In this document: piece by piece, positions 17,218 through 26,521 of the stretch
How positions within the stretch are numbered: position 1 is the first letter of the stretch
Layout: each line of letters begins with the position of its first letter
Assembly (NCBI GenBank): GCA_944393005.1
Contig: CALXYO010000008.1
Coordinates: 56,561-120,560, forward strand
Reading direction: 5' to 3'
Source of the DNA: an uncultured Spirochaetales bacterium
Lineage (GTDB): Bacteria; Spirochaetota; Spirochaetia; Sphaerochaetales; Sphaerochaetaceae
Length of the DNA: 64,000 nucleotides
The notes under the pieces: generated by a model
The model's database searches: none
Seen by the model: only the letters and a program-made list of their open reading frames with translations
Told to the model about the DNA's origin: nothing
Translations under genes and position numbers: made by a program

Positions 17218-18834
17218 TCAAGCCTCCTTCATCTCGCCGAGCATGAAGATACCGAATTCCTCACTTGAAGCTGTCGCATCAAGTGTTCCTGCAATTGCAC
17301 CGTCATGAACGATTGCGATGCGGTCGCAGATGCTTCTGAGCTCTTCAAGCTCACTTGAGATCATTATGATTGTTGTTCCGTTCTCTTCGTTGTACTTTCT
17401 AAGCGCCTCGAGAACGAGAGCCTTCGCACCGACATCGATACCTCTTGTCGGTTCGGATACGAAAAGAAGTTTGGGTTCGAGCGCGAATGCCTTTGCAAGA
17501 CAGATCTTCTGCTGGTTACCGCCTGAAAGCTGACGCGCCCTCTGCTTTGTGGAAGTGCATTTGATCTTGAGAAGATCCACATACTCCTCCGTAACTTTCC
17601 TTATTGCTTCATTGTCACGGAACTGCACAGGGCCGATTTTTTTGAGGAACTTGTCCTTCACCTGCATCGCACCGAAAGCGACATTCCATTCAAGAGACTC
17701 GTCAAGAAGAAGCCCGACACCTCTTCTGTCCTCAGAAACGAAGGCGCAGCCGGCCTTAAGCGCCTGAGAAGGAGAATTGAGCGGGATTTCCTTGCCTTCA
17801 AACTCAACTTTTCCGCTTGCAAGATAGAGTCCCATGATTCCGTTGGGAATACCGATCTTTCCCTGTCCCGCAAGACCGCCGAGGCCGAAGATCTCTCCTT
17901 TCTTTACAGAGAAGGAGACATTCTTGACCATTTCACCCGGCATTTCGACACGGAGATCCGAGACGCTGAATATTATCTCATCACTTACATGAGAGGTTGA
18001 TCTTTCGATTCTCTCCTGCTTGACGGTACGGCCGACCATCCATGATGCGATTTTCTGTGTATCGGCCTCGCTCTTGTCAACATGCTTGATGATCAGACCG
18101 TCTCTCATGACCATGATTGAATCACAGACATCAATGATTTCCTGCAGACGGTGTGAAATGAAGATGATGGCAATGCCTGCCTGTGAAAGGTTCTTCATTG
18201 CCTTCAGAAGCGCAATTGCCTCATGCTCGGAGAGAACTGCGGTTGGTTCATCGAGAACCAGCAGCCTGATGCCGTTGGCACCGTCATCTCTCTTATCATC
18301 TTCCTTGCTGAGCTCGCGGGCAATTTCCGTGAACTGCTTGTAACCGACAGGAAGTGTTGAAATCTTTTTATCTGCTTCGAGTTCAACTCCAAGGCGTTCG
18401 ATGGCCTTGAGAGCTCTTCTCTGCATTTCTTTTCTGTCTAATGTATTCAGTCTTTTTCCGAACAGTTCGCTCATCACACTGTATTTCTCAGGTTCTCTGT
18501 TCAGAACGATATTCTCGCCGACTGTGAAATCCGGAATGAGGGAGAATTCCTGATGAACCATGCCGATGCCAGCCTTGATTGCATCCTCGGATGAATTGAA
18601 GCTGACCTTCTTTCCGTCGATGAGAACATCACCGCCGTAACCGCCTGTTTCCCTTATTTCATCCATTCCGAAAAGAATTTTCATGAGAGTGCTCTTACCT
18701 GCACCGTTCTCACCGACAAGGCCCAGGATCTCACCCGGATAAAGCTTGAAATTGATGTCGTTGAGAACTTTGTTTCCTGAAAATTCCTTGCTGATTCCCT
18801 TCATCTCAAGAAGGGGAGTAGAAGAATAATCCAT
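17218..18834 (-). CDS. Double-domain ABC transporter ATPase (RbsA/MglA-like)
   Basis: 538 residues with two ATPase halves. The first has Walker A GENGAGKST (41-49), Walker B LLVLDEPTA, and an unusual signature LPVGYKQ with a charged insert before Walker B. The second has a degenerate Walker A (GLAGQGKIGI), the usual state in RbsA-type proteins, and signature LSGGNQQK. It energises the two RbsC-like permeases. A start at 18834 is supported by AAGG eight nt before. An attenuating hairpin separates it from the binding-protein gene. Confidence 0.92.
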   Translation of the reverse strand: MDYSSTPLLEMKGISKEFSGNKVLNDINFKLYPGEILGLVGENGAGKSTLMKILFGMDEIRETGGYGGDVLIDGKKVSFNSSEDAIKAGIGMVHQEFSLIPDFTVGENIVLNREPEKYSVMSELFGKRLNTLDRKEMQRRALKAIERLGVELEADKKISTLPVGYKQFTEIARELSKEDDKRDDGANGIRLLVLDEPTAVLSEHEAIALLKAMKNLSQAGIAIIFISHRLQEIIDVCDSIMVMRDGLIIKHVDKSEADTQKIASWMVGRTVKQERIERSTSHVSDEIIFSVSDLRVEMPGEMVKNVSFSVKKGEIFGLGGLAGQGKIGIPNGIMGLYLASGKVEFEGKEIPLNSPSQALKAGCAFVSEDRRGVGLLLDESLEWNVAFGAMQVKDKFLKKIGPVQFRDNEAIRKVTEEYVDLLKIKCTSTKQRARQLSGGNQQKICLAKAFALEPKLLFVSEPTRGIDVGAKALVLEALRKYNEENGTTIIMISSELEELRSICDRIAIVHDGAIAGTLDATASSEEFGIFMLGEMKEA

Positions 18835-18861
18835 TATAAATACCTTATTTCAAACAAAGTT

Positions 18862-18887
18862 CAAGGGGAGGAATGTGCCTCCCCTTG
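18862..18887 (-). terminator. Hairpin between binding protein and ATPase genes
   Basis: Perfect 10-bp stem CAAGGGGAGG / CCTCCCCTTG with six-nt loop, followed on the minus strand by AACTTTGTTTG, a weak T-run. It likely acts as a partial terminator and 3' stabiliser, making binding protein more abundant than the membrane parts. Confidence 0.75.
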
Positions 18888-18909
18888 TAAAGAACAGCGT
18901 ATTACAGAA

Positions 18910-20190
18910 TTAACCGCTGATTGTGTAGCACCAGTCAGGAACTTCAACGTCTGTGACGTGCATATACCCCTTACCCATGACATATGTATCCTGGTATGTA
19001 AGGAAGAAGTTTCTCAGACCTGTACCTGTGTTGACGTTGACGTAGTTTGCACCGCCCCATTCTGCACCCGGTGAATACTTGCCGTATGCAGCCATGATGT
19101 CGTCTCTGTCAAGGAGTTCGCTTTCGCCGCGGATTACGTTGATAGCATGTGTTCCGAGACCTGCGGATACTGTGTAGCCGTAGCTGTATGCCCATGTACC
19201 GAATCTGCCGGCACCGCCGCGGTCAACAACTGCCTGCTCAACACGTGCGAGGATTGCAGGGAAGTCGCCGGAAACGTCGCCGAGCTCAACGCCGAGAGCA
19301 CCAGGATAGCCCATGAGAGGAGAAGGAAGGTCTGCTTCGATGAAGTAGCCGCCGTACTCAAGAAGCTGGCTGAGAAGAGGCTCTGTATGAGCATCGTTTG
19401 TACAGAAGAATGCTGTGTTCTCACCATACTGCTCGATCCAGTTCTTTGTGTTCTCGAGGATGTACTGCTGAGCACCTGCGATACCTACGTCGCTTGTCGG
19501 ATCAGGAGCTGAGATGTCGACAAAAGTCATGCCGAGCTGATTACAAGTCTCAATCATGATTGCTCTTCTGCGGGCCATTGTCTCCATTGCGAGGTGGCGC
19601 GGGAATGAGATATGGACAAATGTGTCGCATCCGAGTTCGTGAGCTGTGTGAACCATAAGGTAACCGCGTGATACGAAGTCGTTGTTACATACGAGATCGG
19701 CAGCAGATGCGATTACACCCGGATCCTCATGAGCCTCACCTGCGATACAGATGATGTCAGGTCTTCTCTCCTTGATTCTTCTGAAAGCTTCTGTTGTACC
19801 GGGAACAGCCTGGTTTACAATGACAGCCTTCATAAGGGGATCATCTGCGAGACCTGCGATGACACTGATTGTTGTCTCCTGCTCTTCCATGAAGTTGTCA
19901 GGATATGTAAGGTGCTGGATCATGCCGCCTTCGTCGACTGAACCGTACTCTGCGATAAGAGCTTCGGCACCTCTGAGGTCATCCTCAGACTGGGAAACAG
20001 TACCTGTTACGATACCGATGTGGAATTCTTCAGGAACTTCTACAGCAGGAGCAGCAGTTGTTGTCTCTTCAGCTGCAGCAACCGGAGCGGCTGCCTGAAC
20101 TGTAACTGCTGTTGATTCGCTGGAACCGCCTGCATATACAAATGAACATGCGACGAGAAGTGAAAGAAGAATCAAACCAAGTTTTTTCAT
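18910..20190 (-). CDS. DUF3798-family ABC substrate-binding protein
   Basis: 426 residues. The N-terminal export signal could be a lipoprotein signal (LLVAC, Cys16) or be cleaved after YAG (about 21); an Ala/Thr-rich linker follows. From residue 55 it matches the DUF3798 type: FHIGIVTGTVSQSEDD, then Rossmann-like segments with AVIVNQAVPGT and AFFCTNDAHTEPLL, like periplasmic sugar-binding folds. It is the binding protein for the ATPase and permeases downstream. The ligand of this family is not known to me. Expression is probably high: a TATAAT box, GGAGG site and downstream hairpin. Confidence 0.85.
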   Translation of the reverse strand: MKKLGLILLSLLVACSFVYAGGSSESTAVTVQAAAPVAAAEETTTAAPAVEVPEEFHIGIVTGTVSQSEDDLRGAEALIAEYGSVDEGGMIQHLTYPDNFMEEQETTISVIAGLADDPLMKAVIVNQAVPGTTEAFRRIKERRPDIICIAGEAHEDPGVIASAADLVCNNDFVSRGYLMVHTAHELGCDTFVHISFPRHLAMETMARRRAIMIETCNQLGMTFVDISAPDPTSDVGIAGAQQYILENTKNWIEQYGENTAFFCTNDAHTEPLLSQLLEYGGYFIEADLPSPLMGYPGALGVELGDVSGDFPAILARVEQAVVDRGGAGRFGTWAYSYGYTVSAGLGTHAINVIRGESELLDRDDIMAAYGKYSPGAEWGGANYVNVNTGTGLRNFFLTYQDTYVMGKGYMHVTDVEVPDWCYTISG

Positions 20191-20225
20191 TCATTAACCT
20201 CCGTTTGGTGTTTTATGAATGGTAC

Positions 20226-20286
20226 ATTATACTTATTGGAAAAAAAATTCTACTACCATTTATGCAAAAAAACTGAAATTTATGCA
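20226..20286 (-). promoter_or_regulatory. Promoter and tandem repeat activator site of the DUF3798 operon
   Basis: TATAAT lies at 20231-20226 (minus), but there is no recognisable -35. Instead the 9-mer ATTTATGCA occurs twice, at 20258-20266 and 20278-20286, exactly 20 bp apart (two helical turns), covering about -39 to -67. This is what an activator-dependent promoter would look like. Confidence 0.5.
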
Positions 20287-20384
20287 TTCGGAATGAATTA
20301 TCAGATGCATTTTCTGCTGTAAGCAGACACCTTCCATCCCATTTTCTTCTGAAAAACGAATCCGGCCCAGGGTCAATTTACAGA

Positions 20385-20428
20385 AAAGCAAAAAAAGAAC
20401 GGCTCAGCCGGAAAGCCTTGCCGTTCTT
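20385..20428 (-). terminator. Terminator of pckG
   Basis: On the minus strand AAGAACGGC pairs with GCCGTTCTT (20428-20420, 20403-20395) around a 16-nt loop, followed by a run of seven or more T. Confidence 0.9.
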
Positions 20429-20451
20429 CATATGAAATGCTGTGCGAACTA

Positions 20452-22272
20452 TCAGTTCTTTGCAGCCTTGAGGTTTGCCTCAAGTGTGTCAAGCATATCT
20501 GCAAGTTCCTTCGGGAGGTGCTTGCCGAACTTCGGATAGTGATTTGTCCTGATATCTTCGACTTCTCTGAGCCATCCGTCAACATCAACTGTGAGAAGCT
20601 CCTTCATGTCTGCTTCGCTTACGCCTTCAGGGCGGTCGATCGCATCAACAGTCGGCATGATACCGATCGGTGTGTCAACTGTCTTTGCAGTTCCTTCGCA
20701 GCATTCGAAGATCCACTTGAGGACACGGCTGTTGTCGCCGTAGCCCGGCCAGAGCCACTTGCCGTCAGCTGTCTTTCTGAACCAGTTGACATAGAAGATC
20801 TTCGGAAGCTTGTCTGCATCTCCTGCAGCACCGACTTCGATCCAGTGCTTGAAGTAGTCACCCATGTTGTAACCGCAGAACGGAAGCATTGCGAACGGAT
20901 CACGGCGGATTGTACCTGCCTTGACGTCGAGAGTTGCAGCTGTGACCTCAGAACCTACGATTGAACCGAGGAACACACCATGGTTCCAGTTCCTTGCCAT
21001 GTGTACAAGAGGAATTGTTGAAGGCCTTCTGCCGCCGAAGAGGATTGCCGATACAGGAACACCGTTAGGATCTTCCCACTCCGGAGCAATGCACGGACAC
21101 TGTGAAGCAGGAGCTGTGAAACGTGAATTCGGGTGTGCAGCCGGCTTGTCGCTCTTGCCCTGCTCCCATTCATTTCCTGTCCAGTCAATGAGCTTGCCCG
21201 GTGCGTCGTAACCGATGCCTTCCCACCATACGTCCTTGTCTTGTGTAAGTGCGACGTTTGTGAAGATTGTGTTCTTGCTTGCTGCGACAAGAGCATTGTA
21301 GTTGGACTTTGCGGATGTGCCTGGTGCAACACCGAAGAAACCTGCTTCAGGGTTGATTGCATACAGTCTGCCGTCCTTGCCGTACTTCATCCATGCGATA
21401 TCGTCACCTACTGTGTGGACTTCCCAGCCCGGGATTGTAGGAATGAGCATTGCGAGGTTTGTCTTTCCGCATGCTGAGGGGAATGCAGCTGTGATGAAGC
21501 GGCTCTTTCCTTCAGGATTTGTTATCTTGAGGATGAGCATGTGCTCGGCAAGCCAGCCTTCGTCGCGTGCGAGAACTGATGCGATGCGCAGTGCGAGACA
21601 CTTCTTTCCCAGAAGGGCGTTTCCGCCGTAACCGGAACCGTATGACCAGATTTCCCTTGTCTCGGGGAACTGTGCGATATACTTGTGCTCCATCGGTGCG
21701 CACGGCCACTTGCCGTTGTCGCTCTCGCCTTCTGCAAGAGGCTTGCCTACTGAATGCAGACAAGGTACGAAGTAACCGTCTTCTCCAAGGAGGTCGAGAA
21801 CTTTCACACCGACACGTGTCATGATCATCATGTTGATCACAACATACGGAGAATCCGTGATTTCAACACCGATCTTTGAAATCGGAGAACCGAGAGGACC
21901 CATTGAGAAAGGAATGACGTACATTGTACGACCCTTCATACAGCCTGTGTAAAGCTCTGTGAGTGTCTTCTTGAGTTCAACAGGATCAATCCAGTTGTTT
22001 GTAGGACCTGCATCCTCTTCCTTCACAGAAGAAATGAAAGTTCTCTTCTCAACACGTGCAACGTCTGATGGGTCAGAATTGAAAAGTACGCTGTGAGGCT
22101 TCTTTTCTTCGTTCAGGCGGACACAGAGGCCGTTGTCCACACATTCCTGAACAAGCTTGTCATACTGCTCTGATGAACCGTCAGCAAGCACAACTGCATC
22201 AGGTGTTGTAAGAGCAGCAATTTCATTAACCCACTTAGTGAGTTTAGCATGTTTAATGTCGTTGATAGTCAT
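20452..22272 (-). CDS. pckG: Phosphoenolpyruvate carboxykinase (GTP)
   Basis: 606 residues, standard for the GTP-dependent class. P-loop region FPSACGKTN (264-272) with the reactive Cys268 of GTP enzymes, and metal/PEP motif GDDIAWM (289-295). It interconverts oxaloacetate + GTP with PEP + GDP + CO2; in anaerobes it often runs toward oxaloacetate. ATG 22272 has AGGAG at the right distance; an upstream in-frame start at 22290 has none. A strong terminator ends it. With oxaloacetate decarboxylase in the same window, both routes at the oxaloacetate node are encoded here. Confidence 0.97.
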   Translation of the reverse strand: MTINDIKHAKLTKWVNEIAALTTPDAVVLADGSSEQYDKLVQECVDNGLCVRLNEEKKPHSVLFNSDPSDVARVEKRTFISSVKEEDAGPTNNWIDPVELKKTLTELYTGCMKGRTMYVIPFSMGPLGSPISKIGVEITDSPYVVINMMIMTRVGVKVLDLLGEDGYFVPCLHSVGKPLAEGESDNGKWPCAPMEHKYIAQFPETREIWSYGSGYGGNALLGKKCLALRIASVLARDEGWLAEHMLILKITNPEGKSRFITAAFPSACGKTNLAMLIPTIPGWEVHTVGDDIAWMKYGKDGRLYAINPEAGFFGVAPGTSAKSNYNALVAASKNTIFTNVALTQDKDVWWEGIGYDAPGKLIDWTGNEWEQGKSDKPAAHPNSRFTAPASQCPCIAPEWEDPNGVPVSAILFGGRRPSTIPLVHMARNWNHGVFLGSIVGSEVTAATLDVKAGTIRRDPFAMLPFCGYNMGDYFKHWIEVGAAGDADKLPKIFYVNWFRKTADGKWLWPGYGDNSRVLKWIFECCEGTAKTVDTPIGIMPTVDAIDRPEGVSEADMKELLTVDVDGWLREVEDIRTNHYPKFGKHLPKELADMLDTLEANLKAAKN

Positions 22273-22373
22273 TGCTATTCTCCTTATCAATAATTAAATC
22301 TTTTGCAAGATAAAATTTCTTTTTGTCATTCAGCTAAAACGATAATAAAAAAACATGGCTTTTGCAAGCAGAA

Positions 22374-22907
22374 TCAATGCATGTGGCTGTGGTTTCGCGA
22401 CCAGACGTTCACATACAGATCCGGCGGCACATCATCCGGTATATCCAGGAAGAAATCGGCAAGCTTTTTAAGTCTTTCCTTCAATGAAGGCTTCACGCTT
22501 TCCTGACTTGTCTGGACATCCCTGATTATCTCGGCGACAAGCGTCTGTGTATTCTTAAGCTCTTCAGTAACCGTCTTGAACCGGTGTGCAAGATCACTTA
22601 CGATTTTCACCCCTTCCTCAGGATAGCGTGAAAGGAACTGTGCGAAATTCTCCCGGCTGATCTCGATGAGAACAGAATCCTCATCGGCAACAGCGGTTCC
22701 GTTGCGGGTCTCGCCCTCAAGAAGTCCCATTTCTCCCAGCGAGGATCCCGGTTCGCTCACACTTACCAGAGCGAACTGGTTTTCCCTGCCGTAATTCAGG
22801 TAAAGAGTGACCCTTCCGCTTCTGAGAACGAACATTGTGTCGCATTCCTCACCCTTATGGTAAAGCACATGCCCCTTTGCCAGATGAACAACTCTGGTTG
22901 TATCCAT
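22374..22907 (-). CDS. Cyclic-nucleotide-binding domain protein without DNA-binding domain
   Basis: 177 residues. A Crp/PKA-type cNMP-binding beta roll covers about residues 5-115, with phosphate-binding-cassette-like GEMGLLEGETRNGTA. The C-terminal 60 residues are helical and charged; no helix-turn-helix is visible, so it is not a complete Crp-type regulator. It may sense cAMP or c-di-nucleotide and act through protein contacts. AAGGAGG precedes the ATG. Divergent from the U32 gene, downstream neighbour pckG. Confidence 0.82.
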   Translation of the reverse strand: MDTTRVVHLAKGHVLYHKGEECDTMFVLRSGRVTLYLNYGRENQFALVSVSEPGSSLGEMGLLEGETRNGTAVADEDSVLIEISRENFAQFLSRYPEEGVKIVSDLAHRFKTVTEELKNTQTLVAEIIRDVQTSQESVKPSLKERLKKLADFFLDIPDDVPPDLYVNVWSRNHSHMH

Positions 22908-22978
22908 TCGTTTCCTCCTTTTCAGATAGTATAGAACCTATCTTCCTTGACTACAACCTGATGCGCTACAATGCAGAC

Positions 22979-25015
22979 ATGATTGAACTTGCACTTCCGG
23001 CAGGCAGTCTGGAAACTGCCATCTCAGCTTTCAATGCGGATGCCGATGCCGTATATTTCGGCATGAAGGAATTCTCCGCCCGCAAAGGCGCTGCAAATTT
23101 CAGCATTGAGGATCTGTCAAAAATAAAGCGCTATGCCTCAGAACATTCAAAGAAGATATATGTCACGGTTAACACTCTTGTGGATGACAGCGAGACAGGG
23201 GCTGCAAACAGGATCCTCTCAGTCCTTGATTTCTATGAACCGGACGGTATCATCATTCAGGATCTGGGACTTGTCCAGATCATAAGGGAACATTACCCGC
23301 ATCTTCCCCTTCACGGTTCGACGCAGCTGGCAGTGCATACTGTTGAAGGTGTCAGACAGATGCAGGATCTGGGTTTTGAGCGTGTGGTTCTCTCAAGGGA
23401 GCTCACGCTGAAGGAAATTGAGGACATAAGGAAAAAATGCCCGGACATAGAACTGAAAGTATTCATACACGGCGCTCTCTGCTATGGGTTCTCCGGTCTG
23501 TGCATGGCGAGCTGCAATCTTACCGGACGCAGTGCCAACAGAGGTGAATGTGCCCAGATATGCCGCACATGGTTCACAGAGGAGAAAAGCCGCAGGAACG
23601 GCTGCTTCTTCTCTCTTGAGGATCTGAATGCGGGCAGGACTCTCGTGCTTCTGAATGAGATGGGAATCGACAGCGCCAAGATTGAAGGCCGCCTGAAAGG
23701 CAATGAATACGTCTGTGCCCTTACAAGGTACTACAAAGCAATACTGAGGGGTGAAGATGCAGGCGGACTTGAGGATCTTGTAAAGACGACCTTCTCGAGA
23801 AAGTCGGGACAGGGATACTTCTATTACAAAAAAGAAAGGGAAAGTCTCCTGTCAGGCTACCCTTCCCACCTTGGGCTTGAATGCGGACTCATAACAGGCC
23901 AGAGAGGAAACACAATAACGGTGAAAACAGACAAAACGCTGCACAACAGAGACGGGCTTCAGTATTTCAGGACAAATGCCAGAGGCCTTGACGAACCCGT
24001 GAAATTCGCCTGCCGCATCACAGGAAAGCAGAGTGGCTATATCACGCTGTCTCATGAGGAAAAAGATGATGTCAGAGGTAAAAAGATCTACAAGATCACA
24101 TCATCCGTACAGCATGAGAAGAAACCCAACCTCAATATTCCCCCATTCAGAAAACCGGTGGATATAAAGTTCACAATCGGACAGGACAAGATAACTGCAG
24201 AAGCCCTTGGCGTGAGCAGAAGTCTTGCCGTAACGCTCAGCGAGGCAAAAAAGGCTTATGACATCAGAACTCAGGTTTCATCAGTCTTCAGTCAGTCAGA
24301 TACCTCTCTTTACACATTGAAGGAGCTTCACATTGACAACAGTTCAGGACTGTCCTGTCCATTCCTGCCGCTTTCCGCACTCAAAACGCTGCGGCGTGAA
24401 TTTTATCTGGCACTGGATGCCGCAGAGCGTCCAGTCCCGGATATTTCCATCAGCATGGAATGCACAAAGCATTTCATCCTTCCTGACAGGAAGCGCCTTT
24501 CAGATGATCTTCCATGGTCTCTTGATATAAAGGAAATTGACGGGAGAAAGTACATCACCCTCCCGCCGGTGACATTCAATGAAGAGGAACTTTTCAGAAA
24601 GGCCGGAAAAATAATTGAGGAAAATCCTGATGTGATAGTAGGTCTCAACAATATTGCACACATCCGTCTTGCCAAAGCATATCCTCATGCCCGCTATTTT
24701 GCCGATATCTATCTCTATCTTTCCAACAAATGGGCAGCAAGACTCATACAGAAGGAACTCGGTGATTCATTCATCGGCGGCTATCTCTGGCTTGAAAGGG
24801 CTTTCTATAATGCGCCATGGCCACTTGAGCCGACAGTGACGGATTACACGGCTCCTTCTTTCATTTCCCGCACCTGCTTCCGCCATGATGCGATGGGCCT
24901 TCCATGCTCATCCTGCAAAGGAAAGGAAGATTTCCATATTTTCCAGAATGACGTCAGCTATACAGTGAAAGTGAGGAACTGTCTTACCGTGGTCGAGAAA
25001 AATAATGGAGGCTGA
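22979..25015 (+). CDS. U32 peptidase-like protein (RlhA/YegQ family)
   Basis: 678 residues from ATG 22979, where the conserved start MIELALPAGS begins; an in-frame ATG at 22961 is the alternative. The U32 signature region has IHGALCYGFSGLC with cysteines at 168, 175, 179, 191 and 195. The long C-terminal part matches the layout of RlhA (YdcP), which hydroxylates cytidine in 23S rRNA, rather than a true collagenase. No ribosome site precedes the ATG; TACAAT ends six nt upstream, so a leaderless transcript is possible. Convergent with asd. Confidence 0.85.
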   Translation: MIELALPAGSLETAISAFNADADAVYFGMKEFSARKGAANFSIEDLSKIKRYASEHSKKIYVTVNTLVDDSETGAANRILSVLDFYEPDGIIIQDLGLVQIIREHYPHLPLHGSTQLAVHTVEGVRQMQDLGFERVVLSRELTLKEIEDIRKKCPDIELKVFIHGALCYGFSGLCMASCNLTGRSANRGECAQICRTWFTEEKSRRNGCFFSLEDLNAGRTLVLLNEMGIDSAKIEGRLKGNEYVCALTRYYKAILRGEDAGGLEDLVKTTFSRKSGQGYFYYKKERESLLSGYPSHLGLECGLITGQRGNTITVKTDKTLHNRDGLQYFRTNARGLDEPVKFACRITGKQSGYITLSHEEKDDVRGKKIYKITSSVQHEKKPNLNIPPFRKPVDIKFTIGQDKITAEALGVSRSLAVTLSEAKKAYDIRTQVSSVFSQSDTSLYTLKELHIDNSSGLSCPFLPLSALKTLRREFYLALDAAERPVPDISISMECTKHFILPDRKRLSDDLPWSLDIKEIDGRKYITLPPVTFNEEELFRKAGKIIEENPDVIVGLNNIAHIRLAKAYPHARYFADIYLYLSNKWAARLIQKELGDSFIGGYLWLERAFYNAPWPLEPTVTDYTAPSFISRTCFRHDAMGLPCSSCKGKEDFHIFQNDVSYTVKVRNCLTVVEKNNGG

Positions 25016-25031
25016 GCAACCCCGCCTCCAT
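24997..25031 (-). terminator. Terminator of asd
   Basis: ATGGAGGC (25005-25012) and GCCTCCAT (25024-25031) form the stem; on the minus strand it is followed by TATTTTT. The hairpin overlaps the last codons of the U32 gene. Confidence 0.8.
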
Positions 25032-25051
25032 CATTGTGAAAGTATTTTATG

Positions 25052-26071
25052 TTACTTGTTGAGGAACCTTGAGACAAAAGCCTCTGCGTTCTGGATGGAA
25101 CCGCCTGCAGCGCCTTTGACAATATTGTTGACAAGGAGGACAAAACCGATCTTGCCGTGCTGCTTCCTGATTCTTCCCGTATAGACAACCATTCCCTTGG
25201 GATTGCCCCAGAAAGCATACTTTGGCTGAGGGAAAGTCGGCTCCGGTGAATAGACAACCGGCTGCTCTGGAGTTGAGGGAAGATCGGGAACTTCCTTGAA
25301 ATCGGCCCATGCACGGATGACATCATCAATCTCGACATTCTGCTCAAAATCAAGCCAGACAGTCTCGAGATGACCGAACATGACAGGAACACGTACTGTA
25401 TATGCATAGACTTCCGGATTGATGGAAAGGATTTTCTTCACTTCCTTCTCAATCTTGTCCTCTTCTCCTTTTATATAAGGAATACAGTTGTCAGTGATGT
25501 CGAAAGAGGAAAGGCCGGGGTATCCTGCACCGGACACACTCTGGTAGCTGTTGATCGTGATCGTCTTTATTCCGAACTTACGCAGCGGAGCAAGCGCCAT
25601 TGCAAGACCGGTTGTCACGCAGTTTGCATTTGTGACAACAAATCCTGTCTGCGGATAGCCCTGACTTCTGATGAGATCAAGCTGCTCCATATTCGTCTCA
25701 GGAATGAGGATCGGCACATTCGAGTCATATCTCATTGCAGCTGCATTGCTGAAAACATAGAATCCTCTTGCCCTGAGCTGCGGCTCAGCTTCGGCGGCAA
25801 CTGCCGCAGGAAGTGCCGAGAATACGATAGAGACTCCTGCTTCCTCCATTGCATCGAAATCAAACTCCCTGACTTCGATGTCCTTGATTGCTTCAGGAAT
25901 TTCAAAAGGCATTACCCAATGAACTGTTGATGCATATTTCTGCCCCACCCTTGCTGCGGATGCAGTACAGTATGCCAGTTCAAACCAGGGATGATCAGAA
26001 AGCATCCACATGAAAACCTGGCCAACCGCGCCGGTTGCACCCATGACTGCGACCTTGATTTTCTTTTCCAT
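25052..26071 (-). CDS. asd: Aspartate-semialdehyde dehydrogenase
   Basis: 339 residues. NADP-binding GATGAVG (11-17) and catalytic Cys151 in TNANCVTTG. The sequence is of the archaeal/fungal-like branch, as in other spirochaetes, rather than the E. coli branch. It makes aspartate semialdehyde for lysine/diaminopimelate, threonine and methionine synthesis. Single gene, with a terminator downstream and the 22-bp palindrome at 26147-26168 upstream. Confidence 0.93.
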   Translation of the reverse strand: MEKKIKVAVMGATGAVGQVFMWMLSDHPWFELAYCTASAARVGQKYASTVHWVMPFEIPEAIKDIEVREFDFDAMEEAGVSIVFSALPAAVAAEAEPQLRARGFYVFSNAAAMRYDSNVPILIPETNMEQLDLIRSQGYPQTGFVVTNANCVTTGLAMALAPLRKFGIKTITINSYQSVSGAGYPGLSSFDITDNCIPYIKGEEDKIEKEVKKILSINPEVYAYTVRVPVMFGHLETVWLDFEQNVEIDDVIRAWADFKEVPDLPSTPEQPVVYSPEPTFPQPKYAFWGNPKGMVVYTGRIRKQHGKIGFVLLVNNIVKGAAGGSIQNAEAFVSRFLNK

Positions 26072-26146
26072 GGCAAATCCCTACCTTGAAAACTGTGATA
26101 ATGAAATTAAGCGAAGGTTATTGCAATATCATGTTTTATTCAATAG

Positions 26147-26168
26147 TTTTGACAAAGATATGTCAAAA
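26147..26168. promoter_or_regulatory. Palindrome upstream of asd, possible operator
   Basis: Arms TTTTGACA and TGTCAAAA are perfect complements around AAGATA, 76 nt before the asd start. The half-site TGACA is shared with the palindrome before the metal ABC operon, with a different spacing. Confidence 0.4.
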
Positions 26169-26185
26169 ATGCCCTGTCAACCCAC

Positions 26186-26214
26186 TTGAATAATTCTCAG
26201 CTTTCCTGTAGGTT
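26186..26214 (+). promoter_or_regulatory. Promoter of tRNA-Ala
   Basis: TTGAAT (26186-26191), 17-nt spacer, TAGGTT (26209-26214); the expected start is about 15 nt before the tRNA. Confidence 0.5.
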
Positions 26215-26235
26215 AAGCGGGTAACTGAAATTTAC

Positions 26236-26309
26236 GGGGCCGTAGCTCACCTGGCTAGAGCGATTGAATGGCATTCAATAGGTAGGCGGTTCGATCCCGC
26301 TCGGCTCCA
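26236..26309 (+). tRNA. tRNA-Ala (anticodon GGC)
   Basis: The full cloverleaf can be folded: acceptor GGGGCCG / CGGCTCC including the G3-U70 pair that identifies alanine tRNA, D arm GCTC/GAGC, anticodon stem ATTGA/TCAAT with loop ATGGCAT (anticodon GGC, reading GCC), and T arm with TTCGATC. Discriminator is A. The CCA end is not encoded. It has its own promoter and terminator. Confidence 0.96.
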
Positions 26310-26316
26310 CTATTAG

Positions 26317-26350
26317 CAACTCCCTCTAAGTCAGGGAGTTGTTTCATTTT
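26317..26350 (+). terminator. Terminator after tRNA-Ala
   Basis: Nine-bp stem CAACTCCCT / AGGGAGTTG (26317-26325, 26333-26341) with seven-nt loop and TTTCATTTT. Confidence 0.9.
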
Positions 26351-26352
26351 CG

Positions 26353-26508
26353 AGCCCTTTTGCGGAACTAAAAGCGGAATTAATACTATTGGGAAATCCT
26401 ACTTCTGGACGTCAAAATCAACCAAAAACAAAGCGCAAAAGAAAACTGGTTGGTACTCCCAAAGGAATACCACCTGCATTCTCTACTGAAAAACTCAACT
26501 TTGGTTAA
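26353..26508 (+). pseudogene. Possible C-terminal remnant of an unrecognised gene
   Basis: This stretch between the tRNA terminator and the next gene has no gene start, but one plus frame is open for about 51 codons to TAA 26506 and reads like protein: a Lys/Arg-rich segment, then GTPKGIPPAFSTEKLNFG. No start codon or ribosome site was found. It may be the tail of a lost gene left after an insertion or deletion at the tRNA. Weak evidence; it could be chance. Confidence 0.2.
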
Positions 26509-26521
26509 ATTTAAGAATTTC

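Noticed and set aside
20437..21631. Several plus-strand frames over the PEP carboxykinase gene
   Set aside because: Shadows of pckG, which is intact and conserved on the minus strand; the products are Cys-rich or Arg-rich and unlike proteins.
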